Source: Elgaria multicarinata webbii (taxonomy: Eukaryota > Chordata > Lepidosauria > Squamata > Anguidae). Taken from it: 64,000 nucleotides of DNA. Location of the stretch: assembly GCF_023053635.1 (NCBI RefSeq), contig NC_086176.1, forward strand, positions 70,690,536 through 70,754,535. Direction: 5' to 3'. Below are positions 33,390 to 47,336 of the stretch, piece after piece. A program made the position numbers and the translations under genes. How positions within the stretch are numbered: the first letter of the stretch is position 1; the number at the start of each line of letters is the position of its first letter. Under the pieces are notes generated by a model. It ran no database searches. It had not been told where the DNA came from and saw only the letters and a list, made by a program, of their open reading frames with translations.

Positions 33390-36300
33390 CTGTTGAGGGA
33401 GAAGAAAAGTGACATAGACCATAAGTGAGACTGAGGCCTTAGCTAGACCTAAGGTTTATCTCAGGATTGTCCTGAGGTCATCCCTGTTCAGGTAAATGAC
33501 ACACAGGATATCGCAGGAGCAAGCAGGGACGATCCCGGGATAAACCTTAGGTCTAGCTAAGGCCTATTTTCCTTAATCTATTGGAGGGTATATGCTAGGA
33601 CCTTGAGAATTGGGAATAAAATTGCTGTGAAACCATTGGTTCTGCTGCTGCAAGAATTTTTTTCCAAAAAAATCAAGTAGCTTGTTCTGAAACTTTTGTT
33701 TATAAGATGAAGTTGTTCTATTACATACGGAGTTAATTTGTTAAAATACAGTACACCTTTTTAATGTTATACTTATTAGATTTGTATTTAGGTGGCTCAA
33801 AGTAATCTGACCCATTCCCATTAGGGTAACGGTCTCTATAGTTTGTGTGTGTGTATCTTTCAAATTTGAGAGTATTTTTCAGCTATTGTTCATATATAGA
33901 ATGCATTTATAACCGAGGAGAAAGGTTCACCCATGGAGCTCTGTTTTCAGGGATGGGTATTCAAGAAGGTAGCTATTAACCAGAGCCATGTTAATGTGTC
34001 TTTGTGATGGAAAAAAACATCTTTCTTGTCTTGGCCTTTTGAAAGGCCTGTTGCAGACCCAAAAAAAGTAGTGCTTTTACATTCCTGTTTGCCTCCTGTC
34101 ACCTTCCTAGCTGCTCTTGTAATACAACTCAATTTGTTAGGCTGTTTTGGCTTTTGTTTGTGCGTATATTTAGGACAACAAAACAAAACAAAACAAAACA
34201 AAACAGAAAAGACCTTTGTGCAGTTTGTCTGTTAAAGATGGCAAGTTCCTTAAAACTTGTTTGCTTTTCTTAGTTTAGAAACAAAGAATTCACCTTTAAC
34301 CCAGATCTATACAATATAAGCAATATACCAATAATTTTATATACAGGGAAACACATTCTTATAGATAGAAATGAATAGCCTTTGAAAGCTAACTTACTTA
34401 TTTATGGTTTTTTTTACAAACACTTTACACTGTAAAAGACACTGTAAAAGACAGTGTAAAAGACAGCAATGTCAATCCCTTCCAGTTTTGCACAAACTGC
34501 TTCATTTATTCTGAGAGAGAGAGAGTTTAACCACACTAATGTTACACAAGTATTGTTTTAACCCCCTTTTTTGGCTTGTTATGATGCCGTCAAACATCAG
34601 GAGGTGAAGGACCACTGGAACCTGCATACAAGCAAAATAGAAGATCGTTTCTTATGGGGTATAAAATGGCAATAAACATGATCCTGCCACACTATAATTC
34701 CCTTTGTTTTCAGGGGGCAAGATTTAAACACAGGGTTTTCTCTCCCACTGGAATCAATACATCTAGCTGTCCTTAACTTGGCAGGATCATGTCCAGTATT
34801 AACATCTTTCTCAAACATGACTAAATCCAAAATTAAAAGGATGGGAGATACTTTCAGCTATTGGGCAGTATGAAAATAAATATTTTTCAACCATTTACAT
34901 CTATATCCCTCCCTATCGTATTAGCTCAGGGTGGTTAATGCAAAGCATCCATCTCTTCTAATCATCCATCTCTTCTAGTCACCCCTAACTTCAGGATATG
35001 AGTTTAACATCACAGGTATATTTCAAAACCATTTGAATACCAACATTTCAGTCTAAGTACTCTTATCATTAATACCTATGAAAGCCAACTGTGTCATATA
35101 TAAAATGTATAATGCTAGCAAACAGAACCCGTAAGAACTGTTTGTAAGGTTGAGCTTTAGGTATATTTATAGTTCTTAGGGAAGTAGATTCCCAGTATAA
35201 CCTGAAAGCAAAATGGAACGGTGGATACTTAATGTGAAAGTCCATTCTGAGTTGATAGGATGGAGACATGTAATCACTGGGTTATTGCCTCTCATTGCCC
35301 GGGAAGGCAGGGATCGCAAGTCCTGATACTCCAAACTCCTCCTCAGCTTTCATAAATGGTCAATTTAAGACAGAATTGAATGGACAACTCACTCCTTTTG
35401 TGGAGAGCTCCCAAGCTGATTGAAAGGATAGAAGTATGCCAAAATGACAGCCATGGCATCTTCCTTTCAAAACTTCTGGCAGCTTCCCTTGGAGGACTAA
35501 GCAGCTGCAGATTTGGAAGTGGCAGAGCTTGTCTAAAGGAGAACAGGACCAGGCTGGTTTAAAAGACCCAAAGTCCTACTGTCTCAAAAATCCTATACTG
35601 GGCTGAAAGCAAGGATGACTTTGCTTTCTGGGCCTTTTCCCATTCTTTTTGTCGGTTGATGGCATAGCTCACTTTTTATCTTTAATTTCTACAAGTATGT
35701 ATTTTAGGGCATCCATCACTAAAGAACAGTGATGGATATTCCCATGGCATGGGAACCATGCCAAAATTTGCCCTACAATAAGTGTCTGCATTCCAATGCT
35801 TGAGTGAAATAGACCATCTGACCACTGTGACTGCAGAGATGGCTCCAGAGGAGGTCGGTACATCTTGAGTAGAATTGGCTACAAATGAGAAACATTTGTA
35901 TAATCTGATTAGGCCTCTCTTTAAGGTCTTGCCCTTGAAGAACTGGTTTTTGAAGATCCTCAGTCTAAAGGTGAGCCTCGTGTGGCGCAGAGCGGTAAAG
36001 CAGCAGTTTCTGCAGCTGAAACTCTCCCCACAGCCTGAGTTCAATCCCAGCGGAAGCTGGTTTCAGGCAGCCAGCTCGGGTCGACTCAGCCTTCCATCCT
36101 CCCGAGATCAGTAAAATGAGTACCCAGTTAGCTGGGGGAAAGGTAATAACGGCCGGGGAAGGCAACGGCAAACCACTCCGCTATAAGGCCTGCCAAGAAA
36201 ACGTCAGCGAAAGCTGGCGTCCCTCCAAGAGTCAGTAATGACTCAGTGCTTGCACAAGAGGTTCCTTTCCCTTCAGTCTAAAGGAGGGGGGACCTGATGA

Positions 36301-39300
36301 AAATGGATGAAATGGAAGGAGCTCTAACCAACAGAGCTGCAGCCTCATGGACTTGAGGGCTTTCCCCCTACCTTGGGTTCCTGGGGAGTGCCACTATAAA
36401 GGGATCTTGAGGTCATCCATAGCCTGTGTTTTAGAGGCTTGGTATCCAATGTATTTATGAATATTTAGTGTTTTTTTCCAACCCAAGAGCCTAAGCTAAG
36501 ATTTGCCAAAGGCTAAGTGACTTTCAGTGGTTCTTGCCTCTAAATTTATCTTAGCATATAATTTAATTTTTAAAATACAACAGCTTCATATTTTAAGATG
36601 TGGTTTCCTATTGACACCCAAGAAGTACATTGGATGCAATCTGAACAATGATGGTCACTTGTTAAGTAGTAAGTAGGTCCAGGCTCCTGCTTGTGTGCAA
36701 CAGCAGGTGTGTGTAGTTTGCAGTTATATGCAAGAGTTTCTCATCTGTGGCCGATAACATTATAAGATCTGCAAGGCAACTTGTTTCTTCATCTCCTTTC
36801 AACCACTGGTGTGAGCCTCACATCTTCTGTGAGGGAGTTTACTCGATTAATCATTTCCCCTGATGGATAGCACTTAATTACTTCATGTCTATATGTCAAA
36901 CTTTCTCTTCCCATGTGCACAGCCATAGAATATGAATATGAGCTGTTTATCAGCCATTTTTTAATGTGACAGTTGCCACAGGAGAAATATTTATGCAGCT
37001 TGAATAACTCAAGAGTAATTAATAACATATTTGACACAGATAAAACAAGGAAATAAAGTCAGGTATGTAAAGATTCAAGTAGACCAAAATATTCTTAAAT
37101 GTTTCTAATCTTAAAGCCAATTTACTGTATATGGTATCTCACATACTAAGTCATTAATAATTATACAGACATGAAAAGTTTTGAGCTACTCTGGTCTTTT
37201 CAAACATTACTTACCTGAGGAACATTTCTCCACAGCTCGCCGACTCAAAAAATCTTCAAATGATGTTGGCTGGATTTTAGCAGGGGTGTACATATTTAAA
37301 GAATCTTTTCTTGTTGACCTGGCATCCAGGAATGATGGAGAACCTAAAAGGGTTAAACAAACAAAGCTGTTTTGTCTTAGTCTTGACCCAGGAGCTGCAT
37401 ATAATAAATGTTGAAGTAGTAGTCTATATAAAACATCAAGGAAGGTCATATTAATTTCTGACTACTGGAGTTTTGGAAGAGTGGGTACATTGTAATATAT
37501 GAGTGTAAGGTGTCTCCACCCAATTTTCAGGGATCCCCTGAAGCCTCTCCTACCTCATTCAGGGATCCCACCCTATCCATTCAGTAGGTTTCCCCCACCG
37601 GCTCTGTAGCATTGCCCATTGTTCTAAATAAAACAGACTAATTTCACTATAAGGTGCTCTAGGTATGTGGGAGGACTTGTGTGCCTTTAGGTGAATGGAA
37701 GGGGGGGCGCACTTGTGTGCCTTTAGGGCCTTCACTCCCAATAGTATCTCTGCACCTCTGCAACTGCATTTGAAGCTTTCCTGGATTTTAAAAAGTTGGT
37801 TCTAGCAGATTGGAATTCTGTATACGGTGTGTGGATTGAGAGCCTACTGGACACATACTTCTTTGGATCTTACCCATTTCTAATTGGGCAAACAACCCAT
37901 GTTACTATAACAATGTTCTACACAGCACACAAGATCAACAATTGATCATATTATGTGATCAATTTAAGTTAAATTACATTTTCTAATTCTTGGGGGAAAT
38001 GAGGAAATACTTATTTGATTAAATTTGAGGCTGATTGATATTACACCAATCCTACACCAAGAAACACTAAGACTGGTATTTTAATTGACCGTCTATGCCC
38101 AGCAGTGATTTACAGTCTGAAAAATAGAAAACAAAGATAATTACAAAGAGAAACTGCGGATGTCTCTGGAAAATTTTCACATGAAGTAGAGGCAGCAATG
38201 GAGGCAAGAAATTCATCCACCTGCTTTAATGATAAGGAGTTATGGAGAGTTTCTAGAGGGCAGATTGAAGGCACCATGGAATACAATTCAAAGCCTGAAA
38301 AAGAAAAGAAAAAACACCACAGATTTCCAGCATAAAAGGAAGCTATTAGACTGGCAAAGAAGTAATCAATAAAATTAAGCATAAAGGCCAGAGTACAAAG
38401 AGACTTGTGTGTGCAATGTGTATATAAGCTCTTTAGAGCAAAGTGGAGCTCTCCTGATTTCTGCTACTAACAGGGTTCACACAACACACTAATCCATGAT
38501 GGTTTATTTTCCAGAACATCCCATGATGGGATAGAGTACAGTTTGTGAGATGTCCCCCCCACCCCTCATGGTGGGTTATTTGCCTCAAATAAGCCGCTCT
38601 AGGAACCTACAATTTGCTGTAGCCTAGCTAGTTATCCATGCTCTGATAACCTCTCGTTTGGATTACTGCAATGTGTTATACGTGAGGCTGCGTTTGAAAA
38701 CGGTCCAGAAACTTCAGCTGATACAAAACAGGGCAGCCAGTTTACTAACAGGGACTGGCCAGCGAGACCACATCACGCCAGACCTCTCACTACTTCATTG
38801 GCTGCCAGTCCAGGTCCGAGACCGATTCAAAGTGCTGGTACTAACATTCAAAGCCCTAAACAGCTTGGGGCCAGGTTATATGAAGGAACACCTCCTCCCA
38901 TATGTACCAGCCCGGACCTAAGATCATCCACAGGGGTCCATCTCCGTGAGCCCCTGCCAAAGGAAGTGAGGCAGGTGGCTACTAGGAGAGCTTTCTTTGC
39001 TGTGGCACCCCGGCTGTGGAACACGCTCCCCAGAGAGGTTCGCCTGGCGCCTACACTGTATTCTTTCCGTCGCCAGCTGAAGACATTTTTATTTTCTCAG
39101 TATTTTAACACCTAATTTAACTTAAATTCAAACTTTGCTGTTTTAATTCTGTATTTTAATCTATATCAATTTCTGCTGTGTGGTTTTATCCTGGTTGTGC
39201 TTTTTATATTGTATTTTGTATTTGTGTTTTTCAGATCGTTAGTTGTTTATTATGCTTTCCATGGTTTTAATTTTTGTGAACTGCCCAGAGAGCTTTGGCT

Positions 39301-42300
39301 ATTGGGCAGTATAAAAACGTAATAAATAAATAAATAAATAAAGGTGGGTTAGTGTGTTGTCTGTTGCGCCAGCATGGGTTACAGAGCAGCTTGCAAAGGG
39401 CGGACAAAAACACTGTCTCCACTCTTAAACAATCTCTATTCCCACTGCAAAGGAAGCCGGGATATCTGCCTGGCTGGGCGGGAGGACTACATGAGGGGGA
39501 GGGGCAATGAGGGTGAAATAAATGTGTAGCTTTTTGCCTGACCACCTATGCAGTATAGCTTGCCACCATCCATGGGTTAGCATGATGAGTGAACCTAGCC
39601 ACTACTACAATATTTTGCCCTGCATCTGAGGCAGCTCCAAAAGTTTACTTGACTTTCTGGAGTTTGCATAGGTGGGTACATGACACACATACAAATCTAC
39701 AATGAGAACAAGGGGGTCAGGCATTCCCACAAATGACTTTGATTCCCACCCAAGTAAATTTTGAAAATAAACACATGCAAACATACCATAACACTTTAGT
39801 TACCACTTCAGATACTAAAGCAATATGGAGCTGGACTAAAGGGTGTCAGAGTTTACAATATATTGTTCATGAGTCTGAATATACATAATACAAAACATGC
39901 GTATTTAATATGAGTCTAAAGCAGCAATTTTAGCACCACTTACACAAATGAAGTCCTACTGATTCATTGTACTCTCGTATGATAATTCTTCTAGTGTTCC
40001 CCACTCCCCAATTTATAAACCTCAATACAAGGCAGACTTGAGAAATCAGTTAAGTTAAACTTTCAATATATCCCAAGACTATTTCCATAGCCACCAAAGC
40101 TCGCTGTTTCAGCTTAAATGGAAATGTGAATGTGAAAGATTTTAAACTGCAATTTTAGAAAAGGAAAGGAAGGACAATCCTCTTTGATACATCTTCAAAA
40201 TGCAAGATTATGGAATGTTTCCTTTATATTATTTATTCCCACTTACATTACTTTTACAATGACTACTGACAAATCACAAATAGATAAAAAGATCAGTGTT
40301 AGGCGACATAAGTTCAGGCATACTGATATTTCATAACCAACCATGCACACTTGAATTAACATTGATTTTTTTAAAAAGATATGCATATATAGGCTTGATA
40401 AACCACTTTTGTGCACTGATTTTGACAGCTCCTCATAACAAATATGTCCATATAAACTATATATGGCCCTGTTTTTAATGGAGAGCCGTCAAAAGCTTCA
40501 ATCTTATAATTTTGAAAAACAAAGCTGTAATTTTACTTAGATTGCTAATTCTTCCAAGATGTTTATTTTCATGAGAGAGGACTGTTACTGAAGAAGTATT
40601 CATATTTTTTAATTCAAAGTACATTTAAAAATGCAGTATAAAGTGAACTTCATTATCTATTCTCAGTTATTCTACTACTTATGTTATTTGTTATCTCTTT
40701 TCTGTTCTTATATTTGCAAAGAAGGAACATTATAAAATTTAATATGCAAAATAAAATTTGCCAAGGAACATTTTGGTATCCTGTTTAATTATAACAGCTA
40801 AGCTTCTCTGTGTGATTCAAATTAATTGTATTTAATAAAGGGTAATAAATCTTCTAAAAATACAACACTACACATGCAGGCAAGCGCAAACCCTTTCTTT
40901 GCATTACAGTAAATTCCACAAAAACTTCAGCTTTCCCTGATTGGAGAAAAGTCCAAAAATATGTATGAGTGCATGAGTGTATGACGTCAAGAAGAAATTC
41001 AGAGGCAAACTACTTTGTTCTATTTTTTGTTCATGTCTATTTTAATGCTTAGACATTATTACTGCAGAGAAAGTGTTCAATAAATAGCCTTTTAAAAAGT
41101 TAAAATGGAACTTAACTTAATAAATATTTCTGCTTACTTCTTTTAGCTCTGCCTACCTAGGCAATGAGAACCAACTTTTCACTTGTGCGCATGCCCATCA
41201 TTTAGCTCTTTCATTTTGGGGTTAGTAGAAATACTATGAAACATTTTGATTGGAGGCCATTTCTATTGGACTGAAAATGTAAACTAGAAACCTATTCATT
41301 TGTGTCATGTCTTTTTAAAAGAAGTTACATACATATTGAACAGTATCCCTTCCAGTGATTGAAGATCTGCTATTGTGAGCTGATTTCTATTGCAACATAT
41401 CAGTTTACTTCAAAATGCAAGACAATGAAAGGGTTAGCGCAGCAACTTAGAAAGCCACCCTGCCGTCTTACATTTGAAAGCTATAAAGACATACCACTGG
41501 AGCCTAGAAATTCCTCAGAGGAAACGGACCAGCACCTAAAGAGGTCTGGATGTTCTGCACAGAGGCCCAGAAAATAAGGTAAAGCACTGTCAGTAGATAC
41601 TGGTTTCACCATGTTCTTTGAACTCAAGATGAAAGGAGGTGGAAGACTGAAACGGGTTAGAGGTTGTATCATTAAAGTTACAGAAGGCAAAGAATAGGTG
41701 AGGCCCCAATTAAAAAGTGAAGAAGAGACAGTACACACTCCTCTATGTTTTCAAAGCAGATAGAACCAACCCCAAGTATATCAGGGAGTACATTTTGGTT
41801 TCAAAGTAATACATAAAGCATGCAGTAAATAGTGAAAGATGTGAGGAAACATATTAAATGGATCAGAGAAATCTGTATTAACATGGTTGAGATTAAAGAA
41901 TACTAAACACATAAAATGTAGATAGAATGTGCTCAGCTACTGACAATGTAATAGGAATTCTCCTAATTATGTAAATATGTAATGTTTAGCTCTCAAACCC
42001 AACTTTCAATTGTTTTGCATTAATATGTCAAGCTTCTCTTTCTTTAGAAAACTTAATTTTAGAATAAATGTCCACATTTCTCTTTTTCAAGGCCACGACT
42101 GCTTTTAACTTTTTAACTATGAATTGCTGTAGTGATATTTATAGATTCTTAATAATAAAGCCATAGGTTTTCATTCATGCTCTGTTTTCTGTGCAGCAGA
42201 TGTATCAGAGGGTTTAAAAACAGATCTGCAACTTCAGTGAGACACCACACTACCTTATCGCTGAATTCCATTAGTGAATAGTACTGGAAACATTTTGAAT

Positions 42301-45300
42301 AAGGATGAAGAAATTGAGGGTGGCATTATCCTGGAGGAGCGTTCCTGTGACGAAAGCGGCAAGGCTTGTGCAAATTGTTTGGTATGTGAGGGGGAAAACA
42401 GTTCCCAATATCCAATTTCAATAACAACAAAAATATAGTTTGAACTCATCCAGAGATTTCAAAAACAAAATAAAACAATAGGTAACTCATTAAATAAAGC
42501 ACCTAAGGTACGTCTGTAAAGGGAGGGGAATTTAAATAAAGTAGTTTATAGATATGTAAGCAACTTGGGTTTTTTCCCCAGTCAACGTGTATTTTAAATC
42601 TAGTATCCCCTACCACAGATATGACAGCAAACTCAAGATTTCATTATGAATGACAACTGGAGTTGAAAGAGGCTAGGCCTATCAACAATTGCTATCTATC
42701 CTAGATAAGTGGAATCTCCATATTCAAAGGCAGTATTTCTGAGTCCAAAGGCAAACAGAGGCCATTAGTTTAATGTCTTAGTTATGAGTTTCCCAGTGCC
42801 ATCTGGTGGTTGCTGCTGAGAACAGAATACTACAGTAGATGGACCTTTGCCCTGATTTCGCAAGGCGGTTCCCATGCTGAGTTCCAAAGGTTCAGGACAA
42901 AGATATCCAACACAGCAGGAAGGAAAAGAATATTATGAAGAAAGAACTAGGAGGTGTTTAAGATCAGAAAGGGGTGTTTTTTTTAACATACACTAGACAT
43001 GGTCATTGCTTGAGTCATTAGGGAGAATGTGTATAATTAGACACGGAATTCATTTTATTTCCCCCCCCAAAAGATTTGGATGTGTGAATTAAAAAAAGCA
43101 GATTAAAAAATTAAAAGGGAGAAGAGGGATTCAAACTATCAGTATATCTAATAATTAAACATATGGCCTTGTGATCAGTAGGAATTAGGAAGGATGATGG
43201 TGGACAATACTATACACCCCATGTTTTGGAAGGGATGAAGCAAGGGAATACTGGTTTTTTTTAAAATAAAAGCAAAACATACCATTGGTTGGGTGTCGAG
43301 CAAATGAGATAGAAAATCTTTTAACAGCAGAACCACGTGTGGTGTCTGAGAAAGAGAAAAACAGGTACCTGAAATTCAAAACAGCTACCAAAAGAGGGAC
43401 ATTATAAGAAAGAACAGAAGGGGGTGGGAAAATGAAGAGGAGGTTAGAATTAAGTGACATGCAGAAGGGATTGGGAAAAGTGCATAGGCCAAAACAGATT
43501 TTAAAAGAAATAAACTCTGCTTGTTGATACTAGATGTTTAATGGAGTGTAAAGCATGGGTGAGCTTGTGATTCTGGCATACAAAGCTATACACGGATAGA
43601 ATTTAATATAATGTAAGTGACATTAGGAGAAAAGTTCTTTATCCTCAAGAATGTTAACAAGCATTGCAACAGCAGTGGAAATCTGGTGCTGACATTTCTA
43701 CTTTATTCATTATCTGAAGCGCCTAGTTCTTTTACGCTCACCAAAAAAAAAAAAGGCCTCTTTTTAGTACTTTACAAATATTAACGTAACTCTCCTTTGA
43801 TTTTCTGGTTCTCATTAAATATTTCCATCCATTTTAATGAAACAGTTACCAAAATGCACAGGTTTAAACAGTAAGTTATATTCTTTCAAATGCTAGAATT
43901 TTGTAGAGGTTGAACTTTGTAACTATGATGATGTGTGTTACAGTAGGGACAAACAAAAATATCTATGCCATTAAACTCAATCATTAAACTCAGTTGGCAC
44001 ATGTATTAGTTTTATATTGTTTTTATTACAATCTTATTTTTATTAATATGTTTCTGTAAAATGCCAAGATAAATTCACGGGTTCAATAAATAAAGTAAAT
44101 AAATAATCATAAAATAAATAAATCAAGTTCTGAGAAATAGACAGCAAAATCCTGTACAATTAATACTAGTGAACAGCAATCTAGGCTTTTATTTAGTCAA
44201 CAAGCCTAGGACTTTTCTTTCCATACCTGATGTGTGCATGAATGGGTGTGTGTAAGTGCATGTGCGAAAGTGTGCACATACCATCTATGCAGCCAGAAGA
44301 AGTCAGCTTTTTACGATGAGTACGAGCATAATCCTGTAGGTTAGGTGCACTTGAAGAACCCCCGAGCACAGAGGTGCTAAACAGGCTCGCACAGTGAGAC
44401 CCTGATGGGAGTTAGAGAAAATACATACAGCAACCAGGTGTTCTTCCATTCACATTGGGGATGCATGCAGCATGCAAGCATATCAGCCTTACCACACAAA
44501 AGGCAGTTTCTGGCATTGCCTTAGACAGGTTCACAATATGCTTGTAATGTCTCAGTGGTACTTGTAGGATACAACTACCACTATTTATTGTGCTTTTATT
44601 GTTCACAATTCCCTTTACTAATTATGTGAAAAAGAAGGCTGGACTTTAAAGTTGCCAGATGGGGACAATATAAGATAAAAAGAGATCGGGAAGGGTGAAA
44701 GACAAAATTAAATATTTTAAATTTGTAACTGAATCTTGAAAAATTAATACTGAACTCTGGAAATGGCATTAAATCCCATTTTTGTATGCAAAACCCATTG
44801 ATATTAATGGGATATGATCAAGATGACTTGCACAAGTTCTACTTGTGGCTTTTGCAGATGTATCCCATGATATATGCCTAGTATCTAAATCCATACTAGA
44901 ACATACTAATTTCACATTACTAGAAAATAGACCTATAGCAAAATACTCAAATTTGTCACAATGGTTTGATTTTGACAGGTATAACTTTAGCCAATTCCAA
45001 CGAAAAGACATTTTGTTCCAAGTACTTTATGGTGAAATTTGCCTTAAAGTTAATGCTGATTAAAACACAAACTGAAATGTTTACTTCTACTATACGATAA
45101 TCAAAATCTTATTTGTAAAAAAATTTCTTAACTTAAAATATTACATGATTGGTACAGAATACTATATTTGCACATTCTAATTTACATTTAAAAACCTGAG
45201 AAGGAAGCTATTTCAGGTGCAACTTCTAATCCCCTATAGATATTAAGTTAACCACAACTCCACTTGCACACGAGAGAACTCTCCTATCTTTGCCCTTTGA

Positions 45301-47302
45301 AACCTGGGCTGTTTGCTTTCTGACCATAAACCACAGATTCAAAATTTCTGTCATTCCCACCGATGACTAAACAGTGAGGAAAACATTACTAGCACATCTG
45401 ATGAAACACAGCCAATGAGTGCCTGATTTGTGGCAAACGCTTTGGAACTAAAGAAATATCTTTACTTATGCACACAAATTGATCAAGTTTTTTTTTTTTT
45501 TATCAAACATGATGTAACATATTACAGAGAGCAGGACTGTATAATTATTTAAGAATGTTAGGAAAATTAACTCCAGTAATCAAGAGCACCTGATGTATGC
45601 ATTTTGCTAGGGAATCTTTTGATACATGAAATACCAAATAAAGATTGCATATACTAAAGGAGTACAGAATTTAGTAGACAAATATAGACATTTAACTTAA
45701 CTATATTTAATGTTGTGTATTTTTTGTTTAATATTCTCTGAAAGCAACACCTGAAATAGGTACATTACATTAAAGAGCACAAATAACCGGTAGTCTACAG
45801 TACTGAATGTAATATATTCCATCAGGCTGCTGTAGAAAAAGAAATGGGACCACTGGGCCTCCCCACCAACTCTGCTAAAAGACTAGTTTCATCAGGCTCC
45901 TCTTCTCCTTCAACTGTTTCCATTTAATGAACTTTGTAAGATTAAGAACTGGCCCACTCTTCCCTCACCATCCCCTTTTCCTTTTGTTAAATGTCTTTTA
46001 GACTGTAAGCCTATGTGATTAGACTTACTGACAGTTCCTGATCTCACTGTAAGTCCTCCGAGAGACTTTTCAGCTGAAGAGCGGGGTAAAAATATTTTCA
46101 ATAAATAAACAATACAATACATTATAATAAAAATATCACAGTACTAATTTGAAAATGATGACTAAATTAAAATACATGAGGCTTATTGTAATGAAGCAGA
46201 TACAATATCTGAGTCTGTACACTGAAAGCTGTAGTTAATGGAATTTGGGATAGTGCAAAGAACTTTACTTTGTTGCTGTTTTTCCAATGAAGAAGATAGA
46301 AAACTGAAAGAAGTAAAGATGTTTTGATTCCCAGGAGTATATCTTCAACTACTTCTAGCCCACGAAGGAGCAAAACCCAAAAAGCCTGGAGATGAAACAT
46401 CTTAAAATGGTCTTTATTAACTTGTCAAAGTAAGAATACAGCTTTCGTTCAAGTGGAAAAACCATGCCAATAATGAGAACATACATTCTATTTTCAATGC
46501 CCCAGTTACTAATTTTTATTAAAATTCCTGAGATGCATAATGCCAACAGCACTGCTGACTTTTAAAAGATCAACAAGGTTGTTGGCAGACCACAGAGAAC
46601 TTGGAATATCTACTTAAAAGGAACAGAAATTTAGAAAGTATATACGTACCTATAGTACTTGTCTTTTGCTCTACAATAGTTCTTGGTGGTCGGAAGTGAC
46701 TGTTGTTTTCTGATGGAACCTGGACATGGAAAACAAAAAAATAATGACAAAAATAGACTAATAGGTTTGTAGAGACCATTAAGCTTGAAACAGCAGCCTG
46801 TTTAAGACAGACAAGTATTAATAAGCCATACAATGTGTTAGTAGAAATACCAAAATAATATGGAAGATCATGCAATACTGCTGAAGGAAGTCCATTTCAC
46901 TCATGAGATCCTTGCAATGAAGTGGTGCAAGCAGGCATTCATGACGAATACAGGACAGACACCAAGAAAGATATGAAAACACAGACAACTGTGTCATTTT
47001 AGTTTACCAAATGAACACTCCTAAACTGCGCCTGTATTGGAAGGGAGAAAAAAAAAGAGGAAACACAGAACGGCTGATGAGGTCACCTTACAGTCACTGA
47101 TCCATGCACAGGCTCTATCAGGGTAAACTTCTGATATTTGCAGCTTTTAACTTAAAACTCTTTTTCTATATCCAAGCTTTTGATAGGTCCAAGAAAAAAT
47201 GAAAATAGTACATTCTTTCGAAAAGAAGAAAGGATATCCGGTTACAGGACACCATCCATTGTTTACTATAAATAGGATTGATTTAATTTGTAAGTGTTGT
47301 GA

Positions 47303-47336
<34 letters not shown>

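Noticed and set aside
33215-33415. 66-codon frame at the candidate terminal exon as the true PPIP5K2 end
   Set aside because: This frame does not match the phase left by exon m when the best acceptor is used; the in-phase 27-codon reading was preferred, though both stay uncertain.
35983-36050. Possible tRNA gene
   Set aside because: It is the head of a 301-base SINE with its own 12-base target duplication.
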